Of a stretch of DNA of 38,169 nt, positions 14,524 to 21,560 are shown one piece after another. Numbering within the stretch: the stretch's first letter is position 1; each line of letters opens with the position of its first letter. A program made the translations under genes and the position numbers. The notes beneath the pieces are model-generated. The model was not told where the DNA came from. It made no database searches and saw only the letters and a program-made list of their open reading frames with translations. The DNA is from a virus: positions 1 through 38,169 of the IMG/VR virus record IMGVR_UViG_3300028883_001008. One strand, 5' to 3'.

Positions 14524-14877
14524 ATGGACTACAAAAAGGTATCGCTGGACACCTTGAACAGCGGCGCGGTTATAGACCTGTTCAATGAAGAATGGGAAAA
14601 GCTCCTTGAGAACATAGCGGATGAGAATACCAAATCGGACGGCCAGCGAGAGGTCCGAATTGTGATCAAGGTAAAGCCGGATAAAAATCGTCAGTCTGCG
14701 AAAACAACTGTAGAGGCTACTACAAAACTGGCACCGGTGAAGCCTCATGAATCGTTTGTTCTGTTGTCCGGGGAAGGTGGGAAAGTCAATGCCTACGTCT
14801 CCGATCCCAGGCAGCAGGAGCTCGAGGGGATCGAGGGAAATGTAGTGGAAATGAAAGGGGTACAAAAGCATGGTTGA
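14524..14877 (+). CDS. Protein like phage 'replication terminator' family
   Basis: A 117-residue protein matching, from memory, short phage proteins annotated 'replication terminator protein': LNSGAVIDLFNEEWEKLLENIADENT followed by REVRIVIKVKPDKNR, then a variable tail. The family name is an automated label and the role is not established. GGGGAGG lies 4 nt upstream of ATG 14524. It overlaps the next gene by 8 bp, and this pair is a common neighbourhood in phage early regions. Confidence 0.65.
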   Translation: MDYKKVSLDTLNSGAVIDLFNEEWEKLLENIADENTKSDGQREVRIVIKVKPDKNRQSAKTTVEATTKLAPVKPHESFVLLSGEGGKVNAYVSDPRQQELEGIEGNVVEMKGVQKHG

Positions 14878-15607
14878 TGGAAGTGCAGTAAATGCAATAG
14901 TTGAACTCGATGCGAAGAGTCTTGAGAAGGAAGTGGATGGAATCAAATTTACAGCCCGGCAGATGAATCCGGTTATCTTCGAGCCGAGCCCGGACAAACT
15001 CGATCTTGATAGTCTTTCCGGCCTGGTGGAGCTACTGACAGAGCCGATCGATGAAGACCTAAAAGACAGTAGTAAATTATTGATCCACGTGGCCTCCTAC
15101 AGTGAGGTGAACCTCTACGGAAAGCTCTACGGGAAGAATAGAAAGAGAGATCTTTTTGCAACGGTGAAGCTCAACAGTTCATATGAGACTTTTCCTTTCG
15201 GAGATTTTCTCGAAAGTGAAGTATTTCAGATCAAGCTTCGCTCTCAATTCAAACCAACGCCTGATATTGATGAGCTTTTCACCTTCACATCAAAGCTCAC
15301 TGTAACCGATGGGGTTAGTACTCGGGATGACGGTATAACCCAGGAGGTTTCGGTTCGTCGCGGGATGAGCGGTGCTCTTATCGAGAAAGCAACCTCCAAG
15401 CCTATAGTAACCCTTAAACCATACAGAACATTCCGGGAGATCGAACAGCCGGAGAGCGAATTTCTTTTTCGAATGAGGGCCGAAGATGGGAAGATTCCAA
15501 AACTGGCCCTCATCGAAGCGGATGGCGGCGCCTGGCAGCTTGCGGCGGTCCAGGCGATTGCGGAGTACTTCACGTTACATCTGTCTGAGATGAAAGTCGT
15601 CTATTAA
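14870..15607 (+). CDS. Conserved phage protein, DUF2303-like
   Basis: A 245-residue protein of the kind often found next to the 'replication terminator' gene in phages. Recognisable blocks are HVASYSEVNLYGKL, KRDLFATVKL, KPYRTFREIEQPESEF and EADGGAWQLAAVQAIAEYF near the C-terminus. The name DUF2303 is my best match, without a search. Probably cytoplasmic, role unknown, possibly linked to DNA replication or recombination through its neighbours. Confidence 0.6.
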   Translation: MVDGSAVNAIVELDAKSLEKEVDGIKFTARQMNPVIFEPSPDKLDLDSLSGLVELLTEPIDEDLKDSSKLLIHVASYSEVNLYGKLYGKNRKRDLFATVKLNSSYETFPFGDFLESEVFQIKLRSQFKPTPDIDELFTFTSKLTVTDGVSTRDDGITQEVSVRRGMSGALIEKATSKPIVTLKPYRTFREIEQPESEFLFRMRAEDGKIPKLALIEADGGAWQLAAVQAIAEYFTLHLSEMKVVY

Positions 15608-15631
15608 GGCCCTACGGGGATAAAGAGGTAA

Positions 15632-15652
15632 GGGTGTCCCCGGACACTCTTT
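15632..15652 (+). terminator. Short intrinsic terminator-like hairpin
   Basis: GGGTGTC (15632-15638) pairs with GACACTC (15643-15649) with one G-T pair, loop CCCG, then TTT. It lies 25 bp after the preceding stop codon and may end that transcription unit. Confidence 0.45.
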
Positions 15653-15711
15653 GGCGGAAGAGTTTCCCGGCGATGGCAGCACAGCCGGTAATGTGCAAGC
15701 CGCGATCTTTA

Positions 15712-15737
15712 GCCTCTTCTCCGGGGAGAGGCGTTTT
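15712..15737 (+). terminator. Hairpin with T-run directly ahead of tRNA-like element
   Basis: GCCTCT (15712-15717) pairs with AGAGGC (15727-15732), extendable inside by weaker pairs, followed by GTTTTA. The tRNA-like element begins at 15739, as the tRNA at 12629 begins right behind its hairpin. Confidence 0.5.
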
Positions 15738-15738
15738 A

Positions 15739-15862
15739 CGGCCTGTAGTTCAGAGGTAGAACGGTGGCGGGGTTCAGACGGCCGCACTAACGAGCGGATC
15801 AATGCCGATTCCCCATAAGCAACGCGCGCCATATGTCGGCGGTTCAATTCCGCTCGGGCCGG
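15739..15862 (+). ncRNA. tRNA-like element with 75-nt anticodon-region insert
   Basis: The outer parts are canonical: acceptor CGGCCTG (15739-15745) with CGGGCCG (15855-15861), TA, D stem GTTC/GAAC with loop AGAGGTA (15748-15762), T stem GGCGG/CCGCT with loop TTCAATT (15838-15854). Between D and T arms lie 75 nt (15763-15837) instead of the usual ~22. One reading keeps a normal anticodon stem GTGGC (15764-15768) with GCCAT (15828-15832) and a 5-nt variable loop ATGTC, leaving a 59-nt loop that would hold an insertion. Another reading forms GCGG/CCGC (15767-15785) with an 11-nt loop plus a long extra region. It is not a standard tRNA. No protein is likely here. Confidence 0.55.
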
Positions 15863-15878
15863 GTACGGGGAGGAAGTT

Positions 15879-15998
15879 ATGATCGTCTTCGGTGTGATTG
15901 TTTACCTGCTCATTATTATTCTGATTCTCGGGGGCCTCGCTGCTTCAGCGATTCTCCCTACTATTCAGAAGGACAATGCATGGAAAAAAGACCGCTGA
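15879..15998 (+). CDS. 39-residue single-TM protein
   Basis: A tiny membrane protein starting MIVFGVIVYLLIIILILGG with one hydrophobic helix (about residues 2-28) and a short basic tail (QKDNAWKKDR). The Shine-Dalgarno GGGAGGAAG lies 2 nt from the ATG at its end, immediately downstream of the tRNA-like element. It overlaps the next gene by 19 bp. Size and topology resemble small phage membrane proteins such as holin or superinfection-exclusion peptides; function unknown. Confidence 0.6.
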   Translation: MIVFGVIVYLLIIILILGGLAASAILPTIQKDNAWKKDR

Positions 15999-16162
15999 AA
16001 GAGAGGATCGAGCAGATTCAAAATGAGTCGGTTCGCTCTGTGTTGCGTGCAGGTACAGCTACAGGAGATTCGCTTCGGGAGTTCTATATTCCGCGGGCTA
16101 TTGAGCTGCTGGCCGACTACATCCTGGAGTTAGAAAAGAAGGTTGATAATGAGCAGAGCTGA
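15980..16162 (+). CDS. Small phage protein
   Basis: A 60-residue helical protein (MEKRPLKERIEQIQNESVR ... RAIELLADYILELEKKV). It starts at ATG 15980 with AGAAGGA 2 nt upstream. The frame is open further upstream, but that part lies in the tRNA-like element and a membrane gene and is a shadow. It overlaps the HNH gene by 14 bp. Unknown function. Confidence 0.6.
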   Translation: MEKRPLKERIEQIQNESVRSVLRAGTATGDSLREFYIPRAIELLADYILELEKKVDNEQS

Positions 16163-16454
16163 AAGACAGCGCTTCGGTGTAGGAGAGATAAAGGAGTACG
16201 TGTTCAATCGTGATGGGTGGAGGTGTCGGGTGTGCAATAGGCCTGTAAATTTCGCTACTGCGCAATTGGCCCACCGGATTCCTCAGTCCAAAGCCATGAT
16301 AAAGAAATACGGCAAGGAGATCATTCACCATCCGGGGAATCTTCTTACTACCTGTTCTCTGGAATGCAACAACAAGGTTCAGGTGAACTACGAAAAGCGG
16401 CAGCTTGAAATTGTATATGAGATTGTCCACGGAGGGAAAAAGGAGCGAGCATGA
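16149..16454 (+). CDS. HNH endonuclease, early region
   Basis: A 101-residue HNH nuclease. VFNRDGWRCRVCNRP gives the first CxxC zinc pair, QLAHRIPQSKA the catalytic histidine region, and NLLTTCSLECNNKVQ the asparagine and second cysteine pair. The start ATG 16149 has AGAAGG 6 nt upstream. Phage HNH proteins of this size serve as packaging cofactors, recombination nucleases or free homing enzymes. This one lies among early genes, so DNA processing is likelier than packaging. Coupled by ATGA to the next gene. Confidence 0.82.
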   Translation: MSRAERQRFGVGEIKEYVFNRDGWRCRVCNRPVNFATAQLAHRIPQSKAMIKKYGKEIIHHPGNLLTTCSLECNNKVQVNYEKRQLEIVYEIVHGGKKERA

Positions 16455-16633
16455 GTATAAATCTAAGGTTGAAAGAAGCGGCCAGGGCTTTCGCTGCAGC
16501 CATCGAGAGAGAGAAGCATCGGGCGCCGGAAGATGTGATCCTGGACCATATGGCAAAAGCGGTTGTTGAATGCTGCGGGATGAGAAAGCAGCTTGGAAAA
16601 GATATGAGTTCAATTGAAAAAAAAGGAGCATAG
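16451..16633 (+). CDS. Small early phage protein
   Basis: A 60-residue helical protein (INLRLKEAARAFAAAIEREKH, VVECCGMRKQLG) overlapping the HNH stop by ATGA. A CC pair occurs at the end of the central helix. No domain is recognised. Confidence 0.6.
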   Translation: MSINLRLKEAARAFAAAIEREKHRAPEDVILDHMAKAVVECCGMRKQLGKDMSSIEKKGA

Positions 16634-16636
16634 GAA

Positions 16637-16828
16637 ATGTACAAGATTATTTGGACTATTCCGGAAAAAAGGATGAGTGGAGTTGTGTCGGTAAAAGGGG
16701 CGCCGACTCGCCGCGATTTGGAAGCTGTAAGAAAACGGCAAGCCGGCAGATTCAATTGTAGTGAATCTGATGTAAGAGTTCAATACCACCTTGAAAGATC
16801 GAAGGAGGCCGCATATGCAATTCGATAA
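16637..16828 (+). CDS. Small early phage protein
   Basis: A 63-residue protein, MYKIIWTIPEKRMSGVVSVKG followed by a basic helix (RRDLEAVRKRQAGRF). It starts 3 bp after the preceding gene with AGGA before the ATG. The beta-hairpin-then-helix pattern is common in small phage proteins. Unknown function. Its 3' end overlaps the next gene. Confidence 0.6.
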   Translation: MYKIIWTIPEKRMSGVVSVKGAPTRRDLEAVRKRQAGRFNCSESDVRVQYHLERSKEAAYAIR

Positions 16829-17051
16829 TAAGAGCGCAATGAAGAAGTTTGCTGCAATAAAAAGGGAGTTCGGACCGCAGACTAAAAAAGGGTATCCCGA
16901 TCTATATGAAAGCGATGTTGTTCTGAATATCACTGACTGGGAAGACGGGTTTATTGAGATCATGCTTGAGGACGGGCGAACATATTATCGAATGGCATAT
17001 ACAGATCTTGAGCGTGCAATTACTGCATCGAGAATCATGAAAATCGAATAG
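16815..17051 (+). CDS. Small early phage protein
   Basis: A 78-residue protein. I chose ATG 16815 since GGAGG lies 6 nt upstream; it overlaps the previous gene by 14 bp. It contains VVLNITDWEDGFIEIMLEDGRTYYRM, likely a beta-sheet, then a helix ending ITASRIMKIE. Acidic, cytoplasmic, no known family. Confidence 0.6.
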   Translation: MQFDNKSAMKKFAAIKREFGPQTKKGYPDLYESDVVLNITDWEDGFIEIMLEDGRTYYRMAYTDLERAITASRIMKIE

Positions 17052-17059
17052 GGCACAAT

Positions 17060-17224
17060 ATGACCGTACTCAAAGAGTTTATGTACTGCCATGGGATGAA
17101 TAGACGGCATGCGCGAATGTTTCGCCATCTTTCAGAGATGTATGCGAAGGAACTCAAGAGGGCAAGTGATAGGATTTGTCCAGGTTGGAGGCAAGAAATG
17201 AAGAGAGAAAAAAATGGCAAATGA
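17060..17224 (+). CDS. 54-residue basic protein before SSB
   Basis: A short basic protein (MTVLKEFMYCHGMNRRHARM, MYAKELKRASDRICPGW) that begins 8 bp after the previous gene and overlaps ssb by 11 bp. It could bind nucleic acid, judging from its charge, but shows no motif. The close packing supports it as a real gene. Confidence 0.5.
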   Translation: MTVLKEFMYCHGMNRRHARMFRHLSEMYAKELKRASDRICPGWRQEMKREKNGK

Positions 17225-17618
17225 TATAAACCAGGTTCTTCTAATAGGACGTTTAACAAGAGCTGCAGAATTAAAGTATACAGGATCCGGTACAGCGGTA
17301 TGCCAATTCTCAATAGCAGTCAATCGACGCCGTAAGTCCGGGGAGCAGTGGACCGAGGAAGCTCACTTTTTCGACATCAGCCTTTGGGGAAAGCGGGGAG
17401 AGGCTCTTCATCAATATCTGGCGAAAGGAAAGCAAATAGCGATTCTCGGCGAGCTTCGTCAAAACCGGTGGGAGCACAACGGTCAGAGTTACAGCAAGGT
17501 GGAGATTCATGCCAATAACGTACAGCTTCTGGGTGGAGGTAACAACAAGAATGAAGCGAGCAGCACTGCACCGGCCCAATCACACGCTGATGCCTATGAA
17601 GATGATCTTCCGTTTTAG
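17214..17618 (+). CDS. ssb: Single-stranded DNA-binding protein
   Basis: A 134-residue SSB that coats single-stranded DNA during phage replication and recombination. The N-terminal OB fold is clear: INQVLLIGRLTRAAELKYTGSG, VCQFSIAVNRR, FFDISLWGKRGEALHQYLAKG and the WEHNGQSYSKVEIHANNVQLL strand block. A flexible linker follows, ending in the acidic DDLPF tip that recruits partner enzymes in bacterial SSBs. The start overlaps the previous gene. Confidence 0.95.
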   Translation: MANDINQVLLIGRLTRAAELKYTGSGTAVCQFSIAVNRRRKSGEQWTEEAHFFDISLWGKRGEALHQYLAKGKQIAILGELRQNRWEHNGQSYSKVEIHANNVQLLGGGNNKNEASSTAPAQSHADAYEDDLPF

Positions 17619-17678
17619 GCCGGCAATGAACAGCTGCGGGGTTTATTAGCCGAAGTAAACAGAAAAGGATAATAAGTA

Positions 17679-18494
17679 ATGACAGAGATACAGACAAGAC
17701 CGACGGTTGAATCAATGTTCCATGCAAAACTTGATCTAATGCAGAAGCTTGAGGAGATACAGAACCTTGATTGTGAAATAGACGAGGCTTTCGATGAATG
17801 GGGATGGCACGAGCCGTACCGTATCGAATGGCGGTTTGAAAACCATGGGGAGGACCGCGAGGAGAAGTATATCGATCGTATGATGTGGCGTTATCTGATT
17901 AGGCTCTACCAATTGGAAAAATATATGCTCTGTACCGAGTATGAAAAAATGGAGAAAGAAATCGAGGAGTTTCGAACACCTGATTTCACTCCGGAAAATG
18001 CTTATGGCTGGCTGGACGGGCTGAAGTCTCTCATATACGAGAATGTACGCCTTATGTGCAAGCGTGTTTATGAGGAGCTGATCACAAAGACGTACCATGT
18101 CGGGAATTCCTGGAATGCTCCAAAGAAAAAACGGAACAATAACGGGGTAGACATATTCTTCATTCTGCAGACGCATGACTACAATAGGATTTTCGGTTAT
18201 TACTTCAATCGTCCAACGGTTACTGATGACCTTGAAAAGGTTTGCTACTTGCTCGATGGAAAAACGCTACCCGATAAAACGGTGATCGATCGCGCCAAAA
18301 TCGAAGATACTACCGAAGTTGAATGTCCATATTTCCGAGTGAAATTCTGTCGGAATGGAAACACCCATTTTAAGCTTACTCAGGAAGCGAAGGACAAGCT
18401 CAACCGGATCGGACCGGACGGGAATGTGATCGGTGAGAATATACGAATAAAGGTATTTGAGGAAGAGCTGAGAGGTTCAGGTTCATTTCTGTGA
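17679..18494 (+). CDS. DUF4942-like phage protein
   Basis: A 271-residue protein with the features of DUF4942: YIDRMMWRYLIRLYQLEKYMLCTEYEKM, a central helical part, DDLEKVCYLLDGKTLP and the C-terminal YFRVKFCRNGNTHFKL segment. In many phages and plasmids this domain is fused to, or next to, a DNA methyltransferase; here it stands alone in the early operon. Function is not known. It starts 60 bp after ssb. Confidence 0.7.
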   Translation: MTEIQTRPTVESMFHAKLDLMQKLEEIQNLDCEIDEAFDEWGWHEPYRIEWRFENHGEDREEKYIDRMMWRYLIRLYQLEKYMLCTEYEKMEKEIEEFRTPDFTPENAYGWLDGLKSLIYENVRLMCKRVYEELITKTYHVGNSWNAPKKKRNNNGVDIFFILQTHDYNRIFGYYFNRPTVTDDLEKVCYLLDGKTLPDKTVIDRAKIEDTTEVECPYFRVKFCRNGNTHFKLTQEAKDKLNRIGPDGNVIGENIRIKVFEEELRGSGSFL

Positions 18495-18548
18495 TAATGA
18501 CCAAACGATAAAGAGCGGCGTGAAGCTGCTGGAAGATTGGAGCAAGTA

Positions 18549-18872
18549 ATGAGAGAACAGGAATTGAGAAAAGTTAGTAGATGCGCTGTGTGTGGAAAGA
18601 AAATCGGACATACTGGACTGCCGTTTTTCTGGAGGGTGAAAGTTGAACGCTATGTTCTGGATATTGAAGCTTGTCGCAGACAGCAGGGGCTTGGGATGAT
18701 GCTCGGCGGTACGCTTGCTCAGGTTCTGGGACCGGATGAGGATCTCGCGAAAAAAATCCTATGTGCTGAAATAACACTCTGTGAGGATTGTGCTATGGAA
18801 CCACATTGTGTATTCGAACTGGCAGAAGCTGGAGAAGACATGAGAGGGAGCGAAGAAGGGGCCGTTCAATGA
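18549..18872 (+). CDS. Putative zinc-binding phage protein
   Basis: A 107-residue protein with CAVCGKK near the N-terminus and CEDCAMEPHC near residue 77, suggesting a split zinc site. Between them is a hydrophobic glycine-rich stretch (LGMMLGGTLAQVLG). ATG 18549 is chosen since GGAG lies 6 nt upstream. It ends in an ATGA overlap with the next gene. No named family. Confidence 0.65.
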   Translation: MREQELRKVSRCAVCGKKIGHTGLPFFWRVKVERYVLDIEACRRQQGLGMMLGGTLAQVLGPDEDLAKKILCAEITLCEDCAMEPHCVFELAEAGEDMRGSEEGAVQ

Positions 18873-19057
18873 TCGTGTCAGAAGAAATCAAGAAATGCAG
18901 AGATTTACTTTCTGGTGTTGGTATCATGCCGGGAGAGTATAAGACCTTGGACCAAGGGATGAAGATATTTCTCCGCAGGTATCAGAAGAAGGAACAGCTT
19001 TTCGTCGAAGCGGAGAATGAACGGCGAAATCAGAAACAGTTATCACTGAAGGCGTGA
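18869..19057 (+). CDS. Small early phage protein
   Basis: A 62-residue protein starting at ATG 18869, overlapping the previous stop. Helical and basic C-terminal half (IFLRRYQKKEQLFVEAENERR). Unknown function; the frame upstream of the ATG is inside the previous gene and is not used. Confidence 0.55.
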   Translation: MIVSEEIKKCRDLLSGVGIMPGEYKTLDQGMKIFLRRYQKKEQLFVEAENERRNQKQLSLKA

Positions 19058-19060
19058 GGG

Positions 19061-19261
19061 GTGACTGAGCTTTTCTATTCCGTCCGCTGCGACATTATTA
19101 TGCCGGAGGAGGCCGAAGACTACCAGACGGCCATTGATATCCCCGGCGGGATGAGTCAGAAAGAGACTTTCAGTTTTTGGGCGGAGATTGAAGAGCAGTA
19201 TGGTGCAGTAGAGATAGTGATCGTAGAAGAGAAAGATAAATGGCTCTGGTGGAGCACATAG
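19061..19261 (+). CDS. Small acidic phage protein
   Basis: A 66-residue protein from GTG 19061, beginning MTELFYSVRCDIIMPEEAED and ending WLWWST. Strand-rich and acidic. It starts 3 bp after the preceding gene. No family is recognised; the start codon is the weakest part of the call. Confidence 0.5.
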   Translation: MTELFYSVRCDIIMPEEAEDYQTAIDIPGGMSQKETFSFWAEIEEQYGAVEIVIVEEKDKWLWWST

Positions 19262-19293
19262 TACAATGAATATTTGGACATAAGGGAAATTAT

Positions 19294-20286
19294 ATGAAAG
19301 ACAACATTGCTTTCTTCTCACATTATTCTGACGCTCTCGATAATCCAAAGAACCAGGCTCTAATTGCGGAGTACGGATTCGAAGGGTATGGCAGATTCTG
19401 GGCGCTGAATGAGTTTATAGGGAAAGCCTCGGATTGTAAACTTGATATATCCAAAAAGCGGAACAAAGCCACCATTGCAAACAAACTTCAATTGTCAATA
19501 AGAGAGTTCGATCAGTTCATCGAATTCCTCGCTGACGATGATGAGTGTGGACTGATCAGAGTAGAGGATGGTTTCATCTGGAATGAACAAACCCAGGAGG
19601 ACCTGGAACGGGCAATGGCCTCCCGGGAAGCTGCTGCAAAGCAACGGAATAAAAAGAAGAATGAAGAAGATGATCAAACCGTTAGACAACCGTCATATGA
19701 CGAAAAGGAAAAATCATCTAACGGTAATACAACAGATAAAAAAAATCAGCAGACGAATTGCACGGACAAGCCTAGCCTAGCCAAGCCAGGACAAGAAGGA
19801 CAGCAGCGGACAGCAGGGGAGCTTTTCCCCTCGGTTGTGGATAAGTCCGGGGAATCTCCGCCGGTTACACCGGAAGAGGTACAGGCTGCTGCCGCCGATA
19901 TTCATCTGCAGCTGGGAGGTGAAGATGCCGAGACTGCTGCTAAAAATTTAATCTCACATGGTTTATCGACAGACTTTGTCCATTGGGCTGCAGCTGAAGT
20001 GCAAAAGCGGGAAACAATCAAATCACCTCCCGGATTCCTGAAGCAGCTTCTGCTCAACCCGGAGAAATATCAGGACTGGGTCCATCGATACCGGAATCAG
20101 TATAAAAAAAAAGCAAGGCTTCGATCACCACCTCCGGGGAGAAGGTGCCCGAAATGCGGAGGGATAATTCGTGAAATCGATCGTGAGGCCTGGTGCAACT
20201 CATGCAGGCAGCTTATATGGGAATACGATACGCAGCAGCACCGATGGATTGAGCCGATTGAAAATCAAGGAGCTATAGCGTTATGA
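19294..20286 (+). CDS. Replisome-organiser-like protein with zinc ribbon
   Basis: A 330-residue protein. The N-terminal ~110 residues (FFSHYSDALDNPKNQALIAEYGFEG, FWALNEFIGKA, LQLSIREFDQFIEFL) match the Lin1244/Lin1753-type (DUF4373) domain of phage replication initiators. A low-complexity charged linker (about 115-190) follows, then a helical domain (LLLNPEKYQDWVHRY) and a C-terminal zinc ribbon CPKCGG ... CNSC. Such proteins open the phage origin and recruit the host helicase. The origin could lie inside the gene, in the AT-rich linker, but no iterons are obvious. Coupled by ATGA to the Mor-like gene. Confidence 0.7.
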   Translation: MKDNIAFFSHYSDALDNPKNQALIAEYGFEGYGRFWALNEFIGKASDCKLDISKKRNKATIANKLQLSIREFDQFIEFLADDDECGLIRVEDGFIWNEQTQEDLERAMASREAAAKQRNKKKNEEDDQTVRQPSYDEKEKSSNGNTTDKKNQQTNCTDKPSLAKPGQEGQQRTAGELFPSVVDKSGESPPVTPEEVQAAAADIHLQLGGEDAETAAKNLISHGLSTDFVHWAAAEVQKRETIKSPPGFLKQLLLNPEKYQDWVHRYRNQYKKKARLRSPPPGRRCPKCGGIIREIDREAWCNSCRQLIWEYDTQQHRWIEPIENQGAIAL

Positions 20287-20603
20287 GTAGTGGAAAGGAA
20301 ACTGTAGCGGAAAATCCAAAGGTACTTACTGAAGAGCCGCAAGATGACATCAGTCTGCTGGTTTGGCTGCAGGATCATCTGTCCTGGGATGAATATCTTG
20401 AACTCTGCAGTAAGTTCGGAGGAAGGCGGTTCTACCTTCCCCGGTGGCCGGCACAGGAAGAACGAAATAAGCAGATCAAGAAAGAGTTCGAGAATATACT
20501 AGACACAGCACACAACCCGAAGATGGCTGCGATATACAGTAGTTTGGCAAGGCGTCACGGATTAACAGAAGGCGGAATCAGGTACATCCTTTTCAGGATG
20601 TAG
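20283..20603 (+). CDS. Mor-like transcription activator
   Basis: A 106-residue protein similar to the Mor/C activator family of phage Mu-like phages (PF08765). The signature is CSKFGGRRFYLPRWPAQEER, then a C-terminal helix-turn-helix (PKMAAIYSSLARRHGLTEGGIRYIL). Mor activates middle promoters by binding a dyad just upstream; a dyad lies 2 bp after this gene, ahead of the late genes. It therefore is the likely switch from early to late transcription. Last gene of the early operon. Confidence 0.75.
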   Translation: MSSGKETVAENPKVLTEEPQDDISLLVWLQDHLSWDEYLELCSKFGGRRFYLPRWPAQEERNKQIKKEFENILDTAHNPKMAAIYSSLARRHGLTEGGIRYILFRM

Positions 20604-20604
20604 A

Positions 20605-20633
20605 AATGTAGAGATTTGCCTATTTTCTACATT
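20605..20633. promoter_or_regulatory. Dyad, possible activator site for late genes
   Basis: AATGTAGA (20605-20612) and TCTACATT (20626-20633) are perfect complements across 13 bp, just after the Mor-like gene and before the late operon. A binding site for the Mor-like activator is inferred; it could instead be a hairpin. Confidence 0.4.
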
Positions 20634-20644
20634 AATTGTGGAGT

Positions 20645-20676
20645 ACCCTCCTAGTGAATAACCGGGAGGGTTTTTT
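20645..20676 (+). terminator. Intrinsic terminator overlapping the HNH ribosome site
   Basis: ACCCTCC (20645-20651) pairs with GGAGGGT (20665-20671), 13-nt loop, followed by a run of six T (20671-20676). The 3' arm GGGAGGG is also the only Shine-Dalgarno for GTG 20678. Confidence 0.75.
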
Positions 20677-20677
20677 A

Positions 20678-21139
20678 GTGCCGAAAAAACCTAAAGGTCC
20701 ATGTAAATTTCCTCTATGTCCGGGTCTCGCAGTAGCCGGCGGCTATTGTGAGGCCCACTCCTATTTGGCTGCTAAAGAGCGCAGCCATGATAGACGGCCT
20801 CCTTCGAGTCGACGTGGCTATGGAGCGAAGTGGAGATGGATCAGAAGGAAAGTACTGCGGGAAGCCGGAATACCTGAGAGCATGTGGTCGCTGTATGCAG
20901 TCGATCATAATCCGCCATACAATCCGGAAGTTGAACCGGATCATGAGAAATACACTCTCATCCCACGACTCATAGCAGACCACAACAGAAAGACAGCTCG
21001 AGAAGATGGAGGGTTTGGGAATCCCAGGAAGGGCAGGGGCGGGGCGAATCTCTATAGCCTGAAACAGCAAAACCGTGTGTGCTATCGAACACACACACAG
21101 CCCGTGGTAATCCAAGGGGGTCGCGATGGTAGATCGTAA
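20678..21139 (+). CDS. HNH endonuclease preceding terminase
   Basis: A 153-residue HNH protein in the position next to the terminase genes found in many HK97-type phages, where it assists cos cleavage. CKFPLCPGLAVAGGYCEAH gives the N-terminal zinc cysteines; the core is WRWIRRKVL, AVDHNPPYNPE (the DH motif), a long loop and ADHNRKTAREDGG. I chose GTG 20678 because GGGAGGG precedes it by 7 nt. It overlaps terS by 14 bp. Confidence 0.8.
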   Translation: MPKKPKGPCKFPLCPGLAVAGGYCEAHSYLAAKERSHDRRPPSSRRGYGAKWRWIRRKVLREAGIPESMWSLYAVDHNPPYNPEVEPDHEKYTLIPRLIADHNRKTAREDGGFGNPRKGRGGANLYSLKQQNRVCYRTHTQPVVIQGGRDGRS

Positions 21140-21560
21140 GGCCCCGAGGTACCTGCGCAATGTTCCCGCCGCACGTCGAGCGTGGCGCGATCTGTGGGCA
21201 CTGTTGGAAGAAAACGGGCTTAGCGAGGAGCTTTATGAGCCAATGGTCTCGATCATTGCAACCGAGCTCGGCCTGGCGGAAGAGGCATCGAATGCCATCT
21301 TTCGTCCTATTGATCCGGAAACCGGAAGGCGGGTAAAGCGTACTCTGGAACAATACCTGCGAGGACGCAATTCACAGACCTCTCAGGAACTTACGGTGAT
21401 GCGGGACTCGCTGAAACAGGCTGCCAAACTCATTGCCGGTTTCCCGACCTCCCCGGCCGCGGAGAAACAGATCGGGAATAACAGAGGTAAAAACGAAGAG
21501 TCGCCCATGATGGAGTACATCCGTACCATGAACGATCGGCTGAAACGGAGGACCTCATGA
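21126..21560 (+). CDS. terS: Terminase small subunit, P27 family
   Basis: A 144-residue DNA-recognition subunit of the packaging motor. The layout matches P27-type small terminases: ARRAWRDLWALLEENGLSEEL, YEPMVSIIATELGLAEEA and, later, a basic C-terminus (NDRLKRRTS) for contact with the large subunit. It overlaps HNH at its start and terL at its end (ATGA), the usual coupling. Confidence 0.85.
   Translation: MVDRKAPRYLRNVPAARRAWRDLWALLEENGLSEELYEPMVSIIATELGLAEEASNAIFRPIDPETGRRVKRTLEQYLRGRNSQTSQELTVMRDSLKQAAKLIAGFPTSPAAEKQIGNNRGKNEESPMMEYIRTMNDRLKRRTS

Noticed and set aside
15833-15979. Upstream extension of the small gene at 15980
   Set aside because: The extra codons lie in the T arm of the tRNA-like element and in the 39-residue membrane gene; ATG 15980 has its own ribosome site.
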